Assembly: GCA_038257155.1 (NCBI GenBank)
Contig: JBBSJP010000093.1
Coordinates: forward strand, 1-6,705
Source of the DNA: JANJTY01 sp038257155
GTDB lineage: Bacteria > Pseudomonadota > Gammaproteobacteria > Xanthomonadales > Xanthomonadaceae
Direction: 5' to 3'
Length of the DNA: 6,705 nt
The notes beneath the pieces were generated by a model. That model made no database searches. It saw only the letters and a program-made list of their open reading frames with translations, and was not told the origin of the DNA. The first letter of the stretch is position 1, and each line of letters starts with the position of its first letter. A program made the position numbers and the translations under genes. This document shows, piece after piece, positions 1 through 4,798 of the stretch.

Positions 1-97
1 AGAAGCTGCCTTCGCCAATCGGCAGGCGCCAATGCATGAGGTGATGCGACACGTACTCCGCGGGACTGTCGCCGGCGGCTTTCAGCAAGTCGATCAT
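1..97 (-). CDS. atpB: ATP synthase Fo subunit a, N-terminal fragment
   Basis: Only the first 32 codons are inside the window; the gene continues past the left edge. The peptide starts MIDLLKAAGDSPAEYVSHHL and goes on to a Trp-Arg-Leu-Pro segment. The pattern Tyr-x-x-His-His-Leu is the usual start of bacterial subunit a, the Fo membrane subunit that forms the proton half-channels next to the c-ring. The ATG (97-95) overlaps the TGA of the preceding atpI gene in an ATGA arrangement, which is typical of translational coupling at the head of the atp operon. The assignment rests on this short N-terminus plus the atpI context, both of which agree. Confidence 0.85.
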   Translation of the reverse strand, partial: MIDLLKAAGDSPAEYVSHHLMHWRLPIGEGSF

Positions 98-495
98 CGA
101 CGCAACCAGAATAAACAGAATGGGATCGCCAGCGTCGCCAGAACGGCGCCTGCCAGCACAAAAGCCGGTTCGAAGTGCTCGAATCGAAGCGCCCATACCA
201 GGGCAGCACCGATAGCCAACCACTTCAGAAGCATTCCTGCGATCAGGCGGATCAGTCCACCGCCTGCTTCCAACACCACGCCCCCGCGCATGGCACGCCA
301 GGCAAACAGCGCATGCCCCAGCGCAACCGCCGCGCCTCCGGCCAGCAGGCCGAGAGCGTGGGCGCTACCGATTCCCCATGCCAGTAACGGCGCGAGCAAC
401 GCGACCAGCAGGAGCTGGATCGCAGGTAGCAGCCAGATGGAGCGCAGTGGTTGCGGATCGGCGCGGTTCAAGACCGTGTTCAAAGCTGATCGCAA
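94..495 (-). CDS. atpI: ATP synthase protein I (AtpI family)
   Basis: A 133-residue, very hydrophobic protein with four likely membrane helices at about residues 22-43, 46-66, 79-103 and 109-131, ending in Leu-Arg-Arg. This size and four-helix layout fit AtpI, the small membrane protein encoded first in many atp operons and thought to help assemble the c-ring or bring Mg2+ to the synthase; it is not part of the finished enzyme. AtpI sequences diverge widely, so position is the strongest evidence: its stop codon overlaps the atpB start by 4 bp. No ATG is available at the N-terminus. The start used here is a TTG at 495-493, the first candidate after an in-frame stop (510-508). Other TTG codons at 483-481 and 471-469 are possible, and the first lies very close to the proposed promoter. 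Confidence 0.85.
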   Translation of the reverse strand: MRSALNTVLNRADPQPLRSIWLLPAIQLLLVALLAPLLAWGIGSAHALGLLAGGAAVALGHALFAWRAMRGGVVLEAGGGLIRLIAGMLLKWLAIGAALVWALRFEHFEPAFVLAGAVLATLAIPFCLFWLRR

Positions 496-504
496 AGCCC
501 CGAG

Positions 505-533
505 ATTCTAGAACGAATGGCGACCATACGCAA
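505..533 (-). promoter_or_regulatory. Candidate sigma70 promoter for the atp operon
   Basis: On the minus strand a TTGCGT -35 box (533-528) and a TAGAAT -10 box (510-505) are separated by 17 bp. The -10 differs from consensus at one position; the -35 matches only its TTG core. It sits between the phasin terminator and atpI, where an operon promoter is expected. Transcription would start near 498, only a few bases before the TTG start used for atpI. Confidence 0.4.
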
Positions 534-567
534 CCGTCACAAGGCACGAAACTGGTCCGTATCACAC

Positions 568-603
568 AAAAAAAGAGGCCGGCAAGCGAGCCTGCCGGCC
601 TCT
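568..603 (-). terminator. Intrinsic terminator of the phasin transcript
   Basis: Perfect 11-bp inverted repeat, arms 574-584 and 593-603 (AGAGGCCGGCA and its complement) around an 8-nt loop. Read on the minus strand it is followed at once by seven T residues (574-568). Stem strength and the T tract make this a textbook Rho-independent terminator. It separates the phasin unit from the atp operon. The plus strand has no T tract after the stem, so termination is one-directional. Confidence 0.93.
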
Positions 604-610
604 GATAAGC

Positions 611-642
611 CGTACCGACGGGGGAGGGAGGGTGTCGGTACG
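611..642 (-). repeat. Inverted repeat with C-rich loop in the phasin 3' UTR
   Basis: Perfect 9-bp arms CGTACCGAC (611-619) and GTCGGTACG (634-642) enclose a 14-nt loop that is pure G with two A and one T on the plus strand, hence C-rich in the phasin transcript. There is no T tract next to it, so it is not a terminator by itself. Confidence 0.8.
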
Positions 643-668
643 ACTATCCCTTTCCGTGGCAGGTGCTG

Positions 669-700
669 GGAGCCCGGCCGGCTTCTGCCGGCGGGGCTCC
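669..700 (-). repeat. Stable hairpin four bases after the phasin stop codon
   Basis: Arms 669-682 and 687-700 pair over 14 positions with one mismatch (676 with 693) and a 4-nt loop. It starts 4 nt past the stop codon and is not followed by a T tract. A hairpin this close to a stop may protect the coding part of the mRNA from 3' exonucleases. Confidence 0.75.
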
Positions 701-704
701 TCGA

Positions 705-1091
705 TTACTTGGCAGCAGCCTTGCTGGCCTTGGCGGCCTTGACCACGGTCTCATTGGCGGACTCGAAGCCATTCTTGACCAGCAGGCCGAGGGCCTCATT
801 GGTCTTGATGGTCTGGCCGAGGACTTCCTGCGAGGTGCTGTACATCTGCTCGGCGGAATCCTTGATCAGCGCGACCGACTTCGGGAAGAAGGCCTTGGCG
901 GCCTCGAGATCACGCACTTCAACAGCTTCGCCAAGGAAGGCCATGGTGGCGCCGATCTGCTGCTCGAAGCTCTTCAGCTGCAGGCCGAGCACGCGCTCGA
1001 AGCCTTCGAAAGCAACCTGCTGCGCCTTCATGGCGTTGTCGGCGAACTGCTTGGTGGAAACGGTGAACTGGTTGTTGATCTGGTCGTACAT
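705..1091 (-). CDS. phaP: Phasin family protein (PHA granule surface protein)
   Basis: A 128-residue protein starting MYDQINNQF, with a phasin_2-type helical region over about residues 8-110 and an Ala/Lys-rich tail (AKASKAAAK). Phasins coat intracellular polyhydroxyalkanoate granules, limit their size and guide attached enzymes. Typical phasin traits seen here are the almost all-helical amphipathic sequence, the absence of Cys and Trp, and segments such as VAFEGFERVLGLQLKSFEQQ. The frame stays open upstream to 1157, but the ATG at 1091 is preferred: it follows a purine-rich AGAGAGAA Shine-Dalgarno region, and the upstream codons lie within the promoter and operator. Single-gene unit with its own promoter, operator and terminator. 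PHA synthase genes are not in the window. Confidence 0.9.
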   Translation of the reverse strand: MYDQINNQFTVSTKQFADNAMKAQQVAFEGFERVLGLQLKSFEQQIGATMAFLGEAVEVRDLEAAKAFFPKSVALIKDSAEQMYSTSQEVLGQTIKTNEALGLLVKNGFESANETVVKAAKASKAAAK

Positions 1092-1125
1092 GGGAATTCT
1101 CTCTGTGCTGGTTGGCGGCAGGAGC

Positions 1126-1154
1126 ACAGTACCAAAGGTTATGTTGCACTGCAA
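1126..1154 (-). promoter_or_regulatory. Candidate sigma70 promoter of the phasin gene
   Basis: On the minus strand TTGCAG (1154-1149) and TACTGT (1131-1126) lie 17 bp apart, each with four matches to consensus. Transcription would start near 1119, giving a leader of about 28 nt to the ATG at 1091. The -35 box lies inside the palindrome at 1141-1157, so a protein bound there would block RNA polymerase. Confidence 0.55.
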
Positions 1155-1157
1155 CAT
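1141..1157. promoter_or_regulatory. Palindromic operator of the PhaR/PhbF type
   Basis: ATGTTGCA-C-TGCAACAT is a perfect 8+8 palindrome around one central base. It contains TGTTGCACTGCAA, which fits the pattern TG-N-TGC-N3-GCAA that I recall for PhbF of Herbaspirillum, a PHA-responsive repressor of phasin genes; related PhaR proteins also bind TGC/GCA dyads. Its overlap with the -35 box fits repression that is relieved when PHA granules sequester the repressor. The palindrome is seen directly; the regulator is inferred. Confidence 0.55.
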
Positions 1158-1206
1158 CCAACCTGAACAAATTCCTCATCTCCGAATTGTTGGAAGCAAA
1201 ATCAAG

Positions 1207-1222
1207 CGCTTATGAATAAGCG
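1207..1222 (-). terminator. Weak inverted repeat downstream of queD
   Basis: CGCTTAT (1207-1213) and ATAAGCG (1216-1222) are perfect 7-bp arms with 2 bases between. On the minus strand the stem is followed by CTTGATTTTG, a broken T-rich stretch. It lies about 60 bp after the queD stop and may be a weak terminator. It could also be a protein binding site upstream of the phasin promoter. Confidence 0.3.
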
Positions 1223-1282
1223 ACAGAATGCTGCTTCGCGCCATTGTGGTGCCGATGTCCGGTCGCCGCGGGACGCGCTGAA

Positions 1283-1639
1283 TCAGTCGCCCCGGTAACG
1301 ACAGCCCGCCGTGCAGGTTTCGTGCACCACGATTTCCGACAACAGCGGCAGGCCCGGCTTTAGCTGCCTCCAGATCCATTCGGCGAGGCGCTCGCTGGTG
1401 GGATTCTCCAGACCCGGCACATCGTTCAGATAGTAATGATCCAGCCGATCGAACAGCGGCCTGAAGGCGGACTTGATGTCGGCAAAATCCATCACCCAGC
1501 CCGTATGGGGATCCAGCGGACCCTCAACATGCACTTCGATGCGGAACGAATGACCGTGCAGTCGCGCGCACTTGTGGCCCGCAGGAACGTTGGGCAGGCG
1601 GTGCGCGGCTTCAATGCTGAAAATCTTGTAGAGGTCCAT
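1283..1639 (-). CDS. queD: 6-carboxy-5,6,7,8-tetrahydropterin synthase QueD
   Basis: A 118-residue protein of the 6-pyruvoyl-tetrahydropterin synthase/QueD family, full length for a bacterial QueD. It converts 7,8-dihydroneopterin triphosphate to 6-carboxytetrahydropterin, the step before QueE in the cytosolic route to preQ0 and the queuosine of tRNA wobble positions. The zinc ligands are His13 (AAHRLP) and His28/His30 (HGHS). Cys24 in CARLHGH is the catalytic cysteine, Asp67-His68 fit the catalytic dyad, and Glu107 in VHETCTAG fits the substrate-binding glutamate. The ATG at 1639 gives the conserved N-terminus, yet no good Shine-Dalgarno sequence precedes it. The neighbour upstream on the same strand is the histidine kinase, separated by 143 bp mostly filled by a heptamer array. 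No other queuosine gene is in the window. Confidence 0.96.
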   Translation of the reverse strand: MDLYKIFSIEAAHRLPNVPAGHKCARLHGHSFRIEVHVEGPLDPHTGWVMDFADIKSAFRPLFDRLDHYYLNDVPGLENPTSERLAEWIWRQLKPGLPLLSEIVVHETCTAGCRYRGD

Positions 1640-1656
1640 GGCACTAGTCTAGCCGT

Positions 1657-1782
1657 GCTTCCCGTTCCCTGCTTTTCGCTTCTGGCTCCGAGCTACCCGC
1701 TTCGGGCTCCGCGCTTCTCGCTCCCTGCTCCCTGCTCCCTGCTCCCTGTTCCCCGTTCCCCGTTCCGTGCTCCCACTCTCCC
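1657..1782. repeat. Heptanucleotide tandem array, 18 units of 7 bp
   Basis: On the plus strand the stretch divides into 18 consecutive 7-mers, mostly of the form G-Y-T-Y-C-C-N. Four identical GCTCCCT units occupy 1720-1747, followed by two GTTCCCC units (1748-1761); the outer copies are degenerate (for example GCTTTTC, GCTACCC, GCTCCGC) and the last is CTCTCCC. The array begins directly after the histidine kinase stop codon and ends 17 bp before the queD start. On the minus strand, the sense strand of both genes, it gives repeated runs of three or four G with 3-4-nt loops between 1723 and 1761, a canonical G-quadruplex pattern. From memory, G-rich heptamer arrays of similar style occur between genes in Xanthomonas relatives; I cannot confirm copy number here. 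Confidence 0.95.
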
Positions 1783-3078
1783 TCAGCCCCCTCCTCTGCG
1801 CTGCGGAGCAAAGTCCAGCGTCGCCACCGCACCGGCCTCCTTGCGCGGCGCAATCCCGACGCGCCAGCCGTACAGGTCGCATAGGCGCTGCACGATGGCC
1901 AGGCCAATCCCTGCACCCTTCGTACCGCCGGCTCCGGAACCCCGGTAGCCACGTTCGAACAGGCGCCTTGCGTCCTCTTCGCTAAGTCCCGGACCGGTGT
2001 CCTCGATCAGCACGCGACTCGGCTCCACCCGCACCACCACTTCGCCTTCGCGCGTGTACTTGCAGGCGTTACCGATCAGATTGGCCATCGCGACGGCGAC
2101 CACGGCCTCCGGCGCATCGACCAGGGCACTGGCTTCTCCTTCAACCCGCAAGGACACCGCCGCCGAGCCCAGTTGCACCCGATGTGCCTCGACCTGCTGC
2201 TCGGCAATGCGTCGCAAGTCGGACGCGCCACCGCCGCGCTCGTTGCGCGACAACATCAGCAGCGAGGAAATCAGGTCGGTGGATTGCTGTACCGCACGCT
2301 CGATCCGCTGCAGGCGAAGGCGGGCCTTGTCATTCATGCCGGGCTGCGCCAGCAGCAGCTCGCTCGCTCCGCGGATGACCTGCAAGGGCGTGCGCAACTC
2401 GTGGCTCACATCGGCGTTGAACTCGCGGTCGCGCCGGACAAGTTCGGTCAGTCGCTCGGCATAGTCATCCAGTGCCGCCGCCAGCTGTCCCACTTCGTCG
2501 TCTGCAAAGTGCGGTGCGAGTGGTTCGGGCTGCGCGCCCTTGCCGAAGGCTTCGAGTCGCGCAGCCAGGTCCGAGACCGGCTGCATGATGCGGCGCGAGG
2601 ACCACCAGCCTATCAGCAGGGCCAGCAGCGAGAAGGCTACAACCGCGAAGCCCAGCGCGATCATCAGGTTGCGCTGGCTCAGGGTTTCCTGGGTGATGTC
2701 GTACCAGAGGAAGAACCAGTACTCGCTATCCTTGCGCACGGCCAGCTTGTAGCGGCCCTCGCGCACGCCACCCGGGCTGCCCTGGAGGTCGTGCACGCCA
2801 TTCGGCAACGACTGCCACTCGAAGGGCACGTTGGCGAAGCGACGCTTGCTGTAGGTGATGCCACCGATCTTTTCGAAGGGCACGCCGCCGACGCTGGGGT
2901 CGACGTAGAAACTGTTGGCGTAGTCGTCCAGATTGCCGGCCAGCGCATCACCAATCAGCTGGTTCTCAAGGCGGTCGCGAAGATAAACGGCTGAGGCCGC
3001 GAAGAGGGCTGTCAGCCCCGTCCCCAGCACCAGAAAGCTGATGATGATCCGGCTTCTAAGACGACGCCGGTACCGCAT
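1783..3078 (-). CDS. Sensor histidine kinase, ColS-like
   Basis: A 431-residue inner-membrane sensor kinase. TM1 is at about 11-32, a periplasmic loop of about 100 residues follows, TM2 is at about 137-159, then HAMP (160-215), HisKA with the phospho-acceptor His226 in SHELRTPL, and a HATPase_c domain with N-box Asn337 (NLIGNACKYT), G1 box DTGPGL (360-365) and G2 box GAGIGLAIV (388-396). All catalytic motifs are intact. It overlaps the response regulator gene by 23 bp and is surely its partner. The regulator resembles ColR, so this is probably ColS-like, a metal and envelope-stress sensor in Pseudomonas and Xanthomonas. However, its periplasmic loop has no Glu-x-x-Glu pair, the metal-binding motif I recall for Pseudomonas ColS, so the signal may differ. 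The stop codon abuts the heptamer array. Confidence 0.93.
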   Translation of the reverse strand: MRYRRRLRSRIIISFLVLGTGLTALFAASAVYLRDRLENQLIGDALAGNLDDYANSFYVDPSVGGVPFEKIGGITYSKRRFANVPFEWQSLPNGVHDLQGSPGGVREGRYKLAVRKDSEYWFFLWYDITQETLSQRNLMIALGFAVVAFSLLALLIGWWSSRRIMQPVSDLAARLEAFGKGAQPEPLAPHFADDEVGQLAAALDDYAERLTELVRRDREFNADVSHELRTPLQVIRGASELLLAQPGMNDKARLRLQRIERAVQQSTDLISSLLMLSRNERGGGASDLRRIAEQQVEAHRVQLGSAAVSLRVEGEASALVDAPEAVVAVAMANLIGNACKYTREGEVVVRVEPSRVLIEDTGPGLSEEDARRLFERGYRGSGAGGTKGAGIGLAIVQRLCDLYGWRVGIAPRKEAGAVATLDFAPQRRGGG

Positions 3079-3748
3079 CAGGATCCGCCAATCGATAGCC
3101 TATGCCGTGCCGGGTGTGGATGAGAGGCCGATCGAATGGCTTGTCCAGCGCGGCACGCAGGCCGTGGATATGCACCCGCAGACTGTCGGAATCGGGCAAT
3201 TCCTCACCCCAGACGCGCGTTTCCAGATCCTGCCGCGTGACCACCGCAGGCGAGGCCTCCATGAGACCCTGCAGGATCTTCAGCGCGGTCGGGTTCAGAT
3301 TCACCTTGCGCCCTTCACGTACCACCTCAAGCGTGTCGAGATTGAATTCGAGGTCGGACACCTTGAGTACGCGAGGACCCGGCGGCTTGCCACGACGCAA
3401 CAACACGGTGAGCCGCGCCTCGACTTCCTGCAGTGCAAACGGCTTTACCAGGTAGTCGTCGGCACCGGACTCGAAGCCGGCGAGCTTCTGCTCCAGCGCG
3501 TCGCGCGCGGTCAGCATGAGAACCGGTGTCTGCTTGCGCGCTTCGCTGCGCAGCTTGCGGCAGACCTCCAGACCATCCATGCCGGGCAGGCTCAGATCCA
3601 GCACGATGGCATCGTAGTCGTTGACCACCGCAAGATGCAGGCCAGTGATTCCGTCAGCGGCGAAATCCACCGTGTGCCCGCGATCGTCCAGGTAATCACC
3701 CAGATTGGCGGCGATGTCGCGATTGTCTTCGATGACGAGTATGCGCAT
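3056..3748 (-). CDS. OmpR-family response regulator, ColR-like
   Basis: A 230-residue DNA-binding response regulator. The receiver domain (about 1-118) has the acidic pair Glu7-Asp8, phospho-acceptor Asp51 (VLDLSLPG), Thr80 and Lys102 (VKPF). The C-terminal winged helix (about 127-222) is of OmpR/PhoB type and ends HTRHGIGYRL. Segments such as NRDIAANLGDYL, GLHLA, LNPTALKIL and PDSDSLRVHIHGLR resemble what I recall of ColR, which controls envelope and lipid A genes under metal stress; this is memory of the family, not a search. The frame opens at 3787, but the ATG at 3748 gives the standard MRILVIEDN start of the receiver fold. Neither start has a strong ribosome binding site. The gene lies first in the pair and shares 23 bp with the kinase, so the two are coupled. 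Confidence 0.95.
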   Translation of the reverse strand: MRILVIEDNRDIAANLGDYLDDRGHTVDFAADGITGLHLAVVNDYDAIVLDLSLPGMDGLEVCRKLRSEARKQTPVLMLTARDALEQKLAGFESGADDYLVKPFALQEVEARLTVLLRRGKPPGPRVLKVSDLEFNLDTLEVVREGRKVNLNPTALKILQGLMEASPAVVTRQDLETRVWGEELPDSDSLRVHIHGLRAALDKPFDRPLIHTRHGIGYRLADPDAVPASS

Positions 3749-4038
3749 GCCGACTAGCTTACAGCCCTGCGCGCCTGCCGGGCGCATTCGCCACGCGTAT
3801 TGAGCGGGTACGGTTCACGCTTGGCGATGCCCTGGCCCACCTGGTCGCCCCAACCAGACCAATCCGATTGCCTCCGGATTGAGGTTTGGGAGTCGGTTTG
3901 AGCACATCAAGCGGGTCGCCGGACAATCAATCGACCACGTCGCCGTAGACCCCTCGAGCCGCGGAATCCTTACCGCCACCTGATGCCAGGGGACGTGAGT
4001 TGCCCGGGACATGCCGCCGCCAGAACGCACTCGGCACC
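3749..4038. other. Intergenic gap before the response regulator
   Basis: About 290 bp between the secreted-protein gene and the response regulator. It should hold the regulator's promoter, but no convincing -35/-10 pair was found. There is one short inverted repeat, CAATCCG (3860-3866) with CGGATTG (3875-3881), without a T tract. Short open frames here resemble no family I know. No clear terminator for the gene at 4039-4479 was seen. Confidence 0.6.
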
Positions 4039-4479
4039 TTATCTGTCGCGCGTTTGCTGCTGGCGGCGACGTTCGGCAACGCTGATGCACACCTTCTTCG
4101 CCATCCTGCTGCCAATCACGGTTTCCCGCTTGCAGACCACCCGGCTTTCTTCCTCGGCTTGTCCCAACAGGGCGCGCAAACGTTCCTGATCATCCAGAAC
4201 TGCGCGGCGACCTGGTTCGGGTAGCTCCTGAACGTTGGCTACGCCATCAAGTTGGCCATCCATACGCTTCAGGATGTCGCGAACCTCGGCACGATGCTCG
4301 GGAGACATCTCGGCAAGCGATTCTCCGCCGCGAAGTTCACTCTCAACGCGCTCGCGATACTCGGAAAACTGCTGCGGGTCGAGGCGCTCCTCGCTGAGCC
4401 TTTTCGCTGTGCCGGCAACGGCTGATCCGGCGAGGGTAGAGGCGCACAGCAAAACAGCAAGCACGGCACTACGTTTCAT
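4039..4479 (-). CDS. Exported protein of unknown function with a paired-Cys tail
   Basis: A 146-residue protein. Residues 1-22 form a signal peptide (MKR, hydrophobic core, AVA cleavage site), so it is probably periplasmic or secreted. The middle (about 28-110) is highly charged and helical. Near the C-terminus Cys116 and Cys131 frame CKRETVIGSRMAKKVC, which could close a disulfide loop, followed by a polar Arg/Gln tail. I recall the Cys-Arg-x-x-x-x-x-Gly-Ser-x-x-x-x-x-x-Cys pattern from small uncharacterised proteins of Lysobacterales and sphingomonads; none has a function I can name. The open frame extends to 4653, but the ATG at 4479 gives the clean signal peptide, with a weak GAGA site upstream. 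It is a separate unit, flanked upstream by the rimK terminator and downstream by a gene-free gap. Confidence 0.82.
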   Translation of the reverse strand: MKRSAVLAVLLCASTLAGSAVAGTAKRLSEERLDPQQFSEYRERVESELRGGESLAEMSPEHRAEVRDILKRMDGQLDGVANVQELPEPGRRAVLDDQERLRALLGQAEEESRVVCKRETVIGSRMAKKVCISVAERRRQQQTRDR

Positions 4480-4567
4480 TGCATCGGATCTCAAAAAGGG
4501 GGGCGCAGCCCGAGGGCACTGTCCGGTCACTCTGCTGCGCGGAACCCCGGGCAGACGATTGCCGAAA

Positions 4568-4581
4568 GGCATTCTAATGCC
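4568..4581 (-). promoter_or_regulatory. Palindrome containing a possible -10 box of the secreted-protein gene
   Basis: GGCATT-CT-AATGCC is a palindrome with 6-bp arms. Its minus strand contains TAGAAT (4576-4571), one mismatch from the -10 consensus, about 90 bp before the ATG at 4479. No good -35 lies at a normal distance; only T-rich sequence from the terminator is there. Suggestive only. Confidence 0.25.
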
Positions 4582-4595
4582 CAGGGCCGACCAAC

Positions 4596-4642
4596 AAAAA
4601 GCCCACGGAGGCGATCTTGGGGGAACGCGCCTCACGTGGGCT
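4596..4642 (-). terminator. Intrinsic terminator downstream of rimK
   Basis: Arms 4600-4613 and 4628-4642 form a 14-bp stem with a single bulged base (4634) and a 14-nt loop. On the minus strand it ends in TTTTTG. This closes transcription coming from rimK or from a small RNA between it and rimK. The stop codon of rimK is about 155 bp upstream, unusually far. Confidence 0.9.
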
Positions 4643-4798
4643 GAAGGAAACAATTGCCCCGATTACCGCAACCTGCAAACCACAAAGCCGAACTGGACTA
4701 GGAGTGCCGAACTGACGTTACTGGCGGGCTCAGCGTAGTGTTCACGCCATTAAACTGGTGTTAAAGCGCATTTGGTCTTTCGTTAATTCGGCTGATTC
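4600..4798 (-). ncRNA. Long rimK 3' UTR or unrecognised small RNA
   Basis: About 200 bp without a gene between the rimK stop and its terminator. On the minus strand it contains CAGTTCGGC twice (4714-4706 and 4695-4687), 19 bp apart, with an ACTCCTAGT segment between, and ends in the terminator hairpin with a C5-containing loop. A TTTAAT -10-like box occurs at about 4754-4749 without a good -35. I do not recognise a known RNA family such as 6S, tmRNA or RNase P. It may be a 3' UTR, a processed RNA or an independent RNA; the sequence alone does not decide. Confidence 0.25.

Larger units (their letters stand above)
568..700 (-). ncRNA. Candidate 3'-UTR-derived small RNA of the phasin mRNA
   Basis: Read on the minus strand, the 133 nt after the phasin stop form hairpin (700-669), 26-nt linker, hairpin (642-611), 7-nt spacer, then the intrinsic terminator. 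This is the layout of many small RNAs released from mRNA 3' ends. The middle hairpin exposes a C-rich loop, ACCCTCCCTCCCCC in DNA letters, that could pair with G-rich ribosome binding sites, as proposed for C-rich-loop RNAs in other proteobacteria. What is seen is only the fold potential and the terminator. I see no separate promoter, so an RNA would arise by processing. It could equally be a structured 3' UTR that stabilises an abundant mRNA. Confidence 0.35.

Noticed and set aside
517..1215. 232-codon plus-strand open frame
   Set aside because: Runs through the phasin terminator, the phasin gene in antisense and its promoter. No family features.
1657..1782. Array as CRISPR or as REP element
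   Set aside because: Units are 7 bp, directly adjacent and without unique spacers or palindromic structure.
1640..1782. preQ1 riboswitch before queD
   Set aside because: Nearly the whole leader is the heptamer array, with no C-rich stem-loop plus A-rich tail typical of preQ1 aptamers.
1644..1952. Minus-strand open frame through the heptamer array with a Ser/Arg/Glu/Ala-rich heptad-like peptide
   Set aside because: A 7-bp repeat gives a 7-residue peptide repeat in any open frame. The right part overlaps the kinase out of frame, so this is a by-product of the array.
2173..2994. 273-codon plus-strand open frame
   Set aside because: Lies wholly antisense to the histidine kinase, whose motifs are complete. 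Its translation resembles no family; long antisense frames are common in GC-rich genes.
3041..3757. 238-codon plus-strand open frame
   Set aside because: Antisense to the response regulator across its full length, no recognisable domain.
3860..3881. Inverted repeat CAATCCG/CGGATTG as a terminator
   Set aside because: Seven-bp stem, 8-nt loop and no T tract on either strand; too weak to call.
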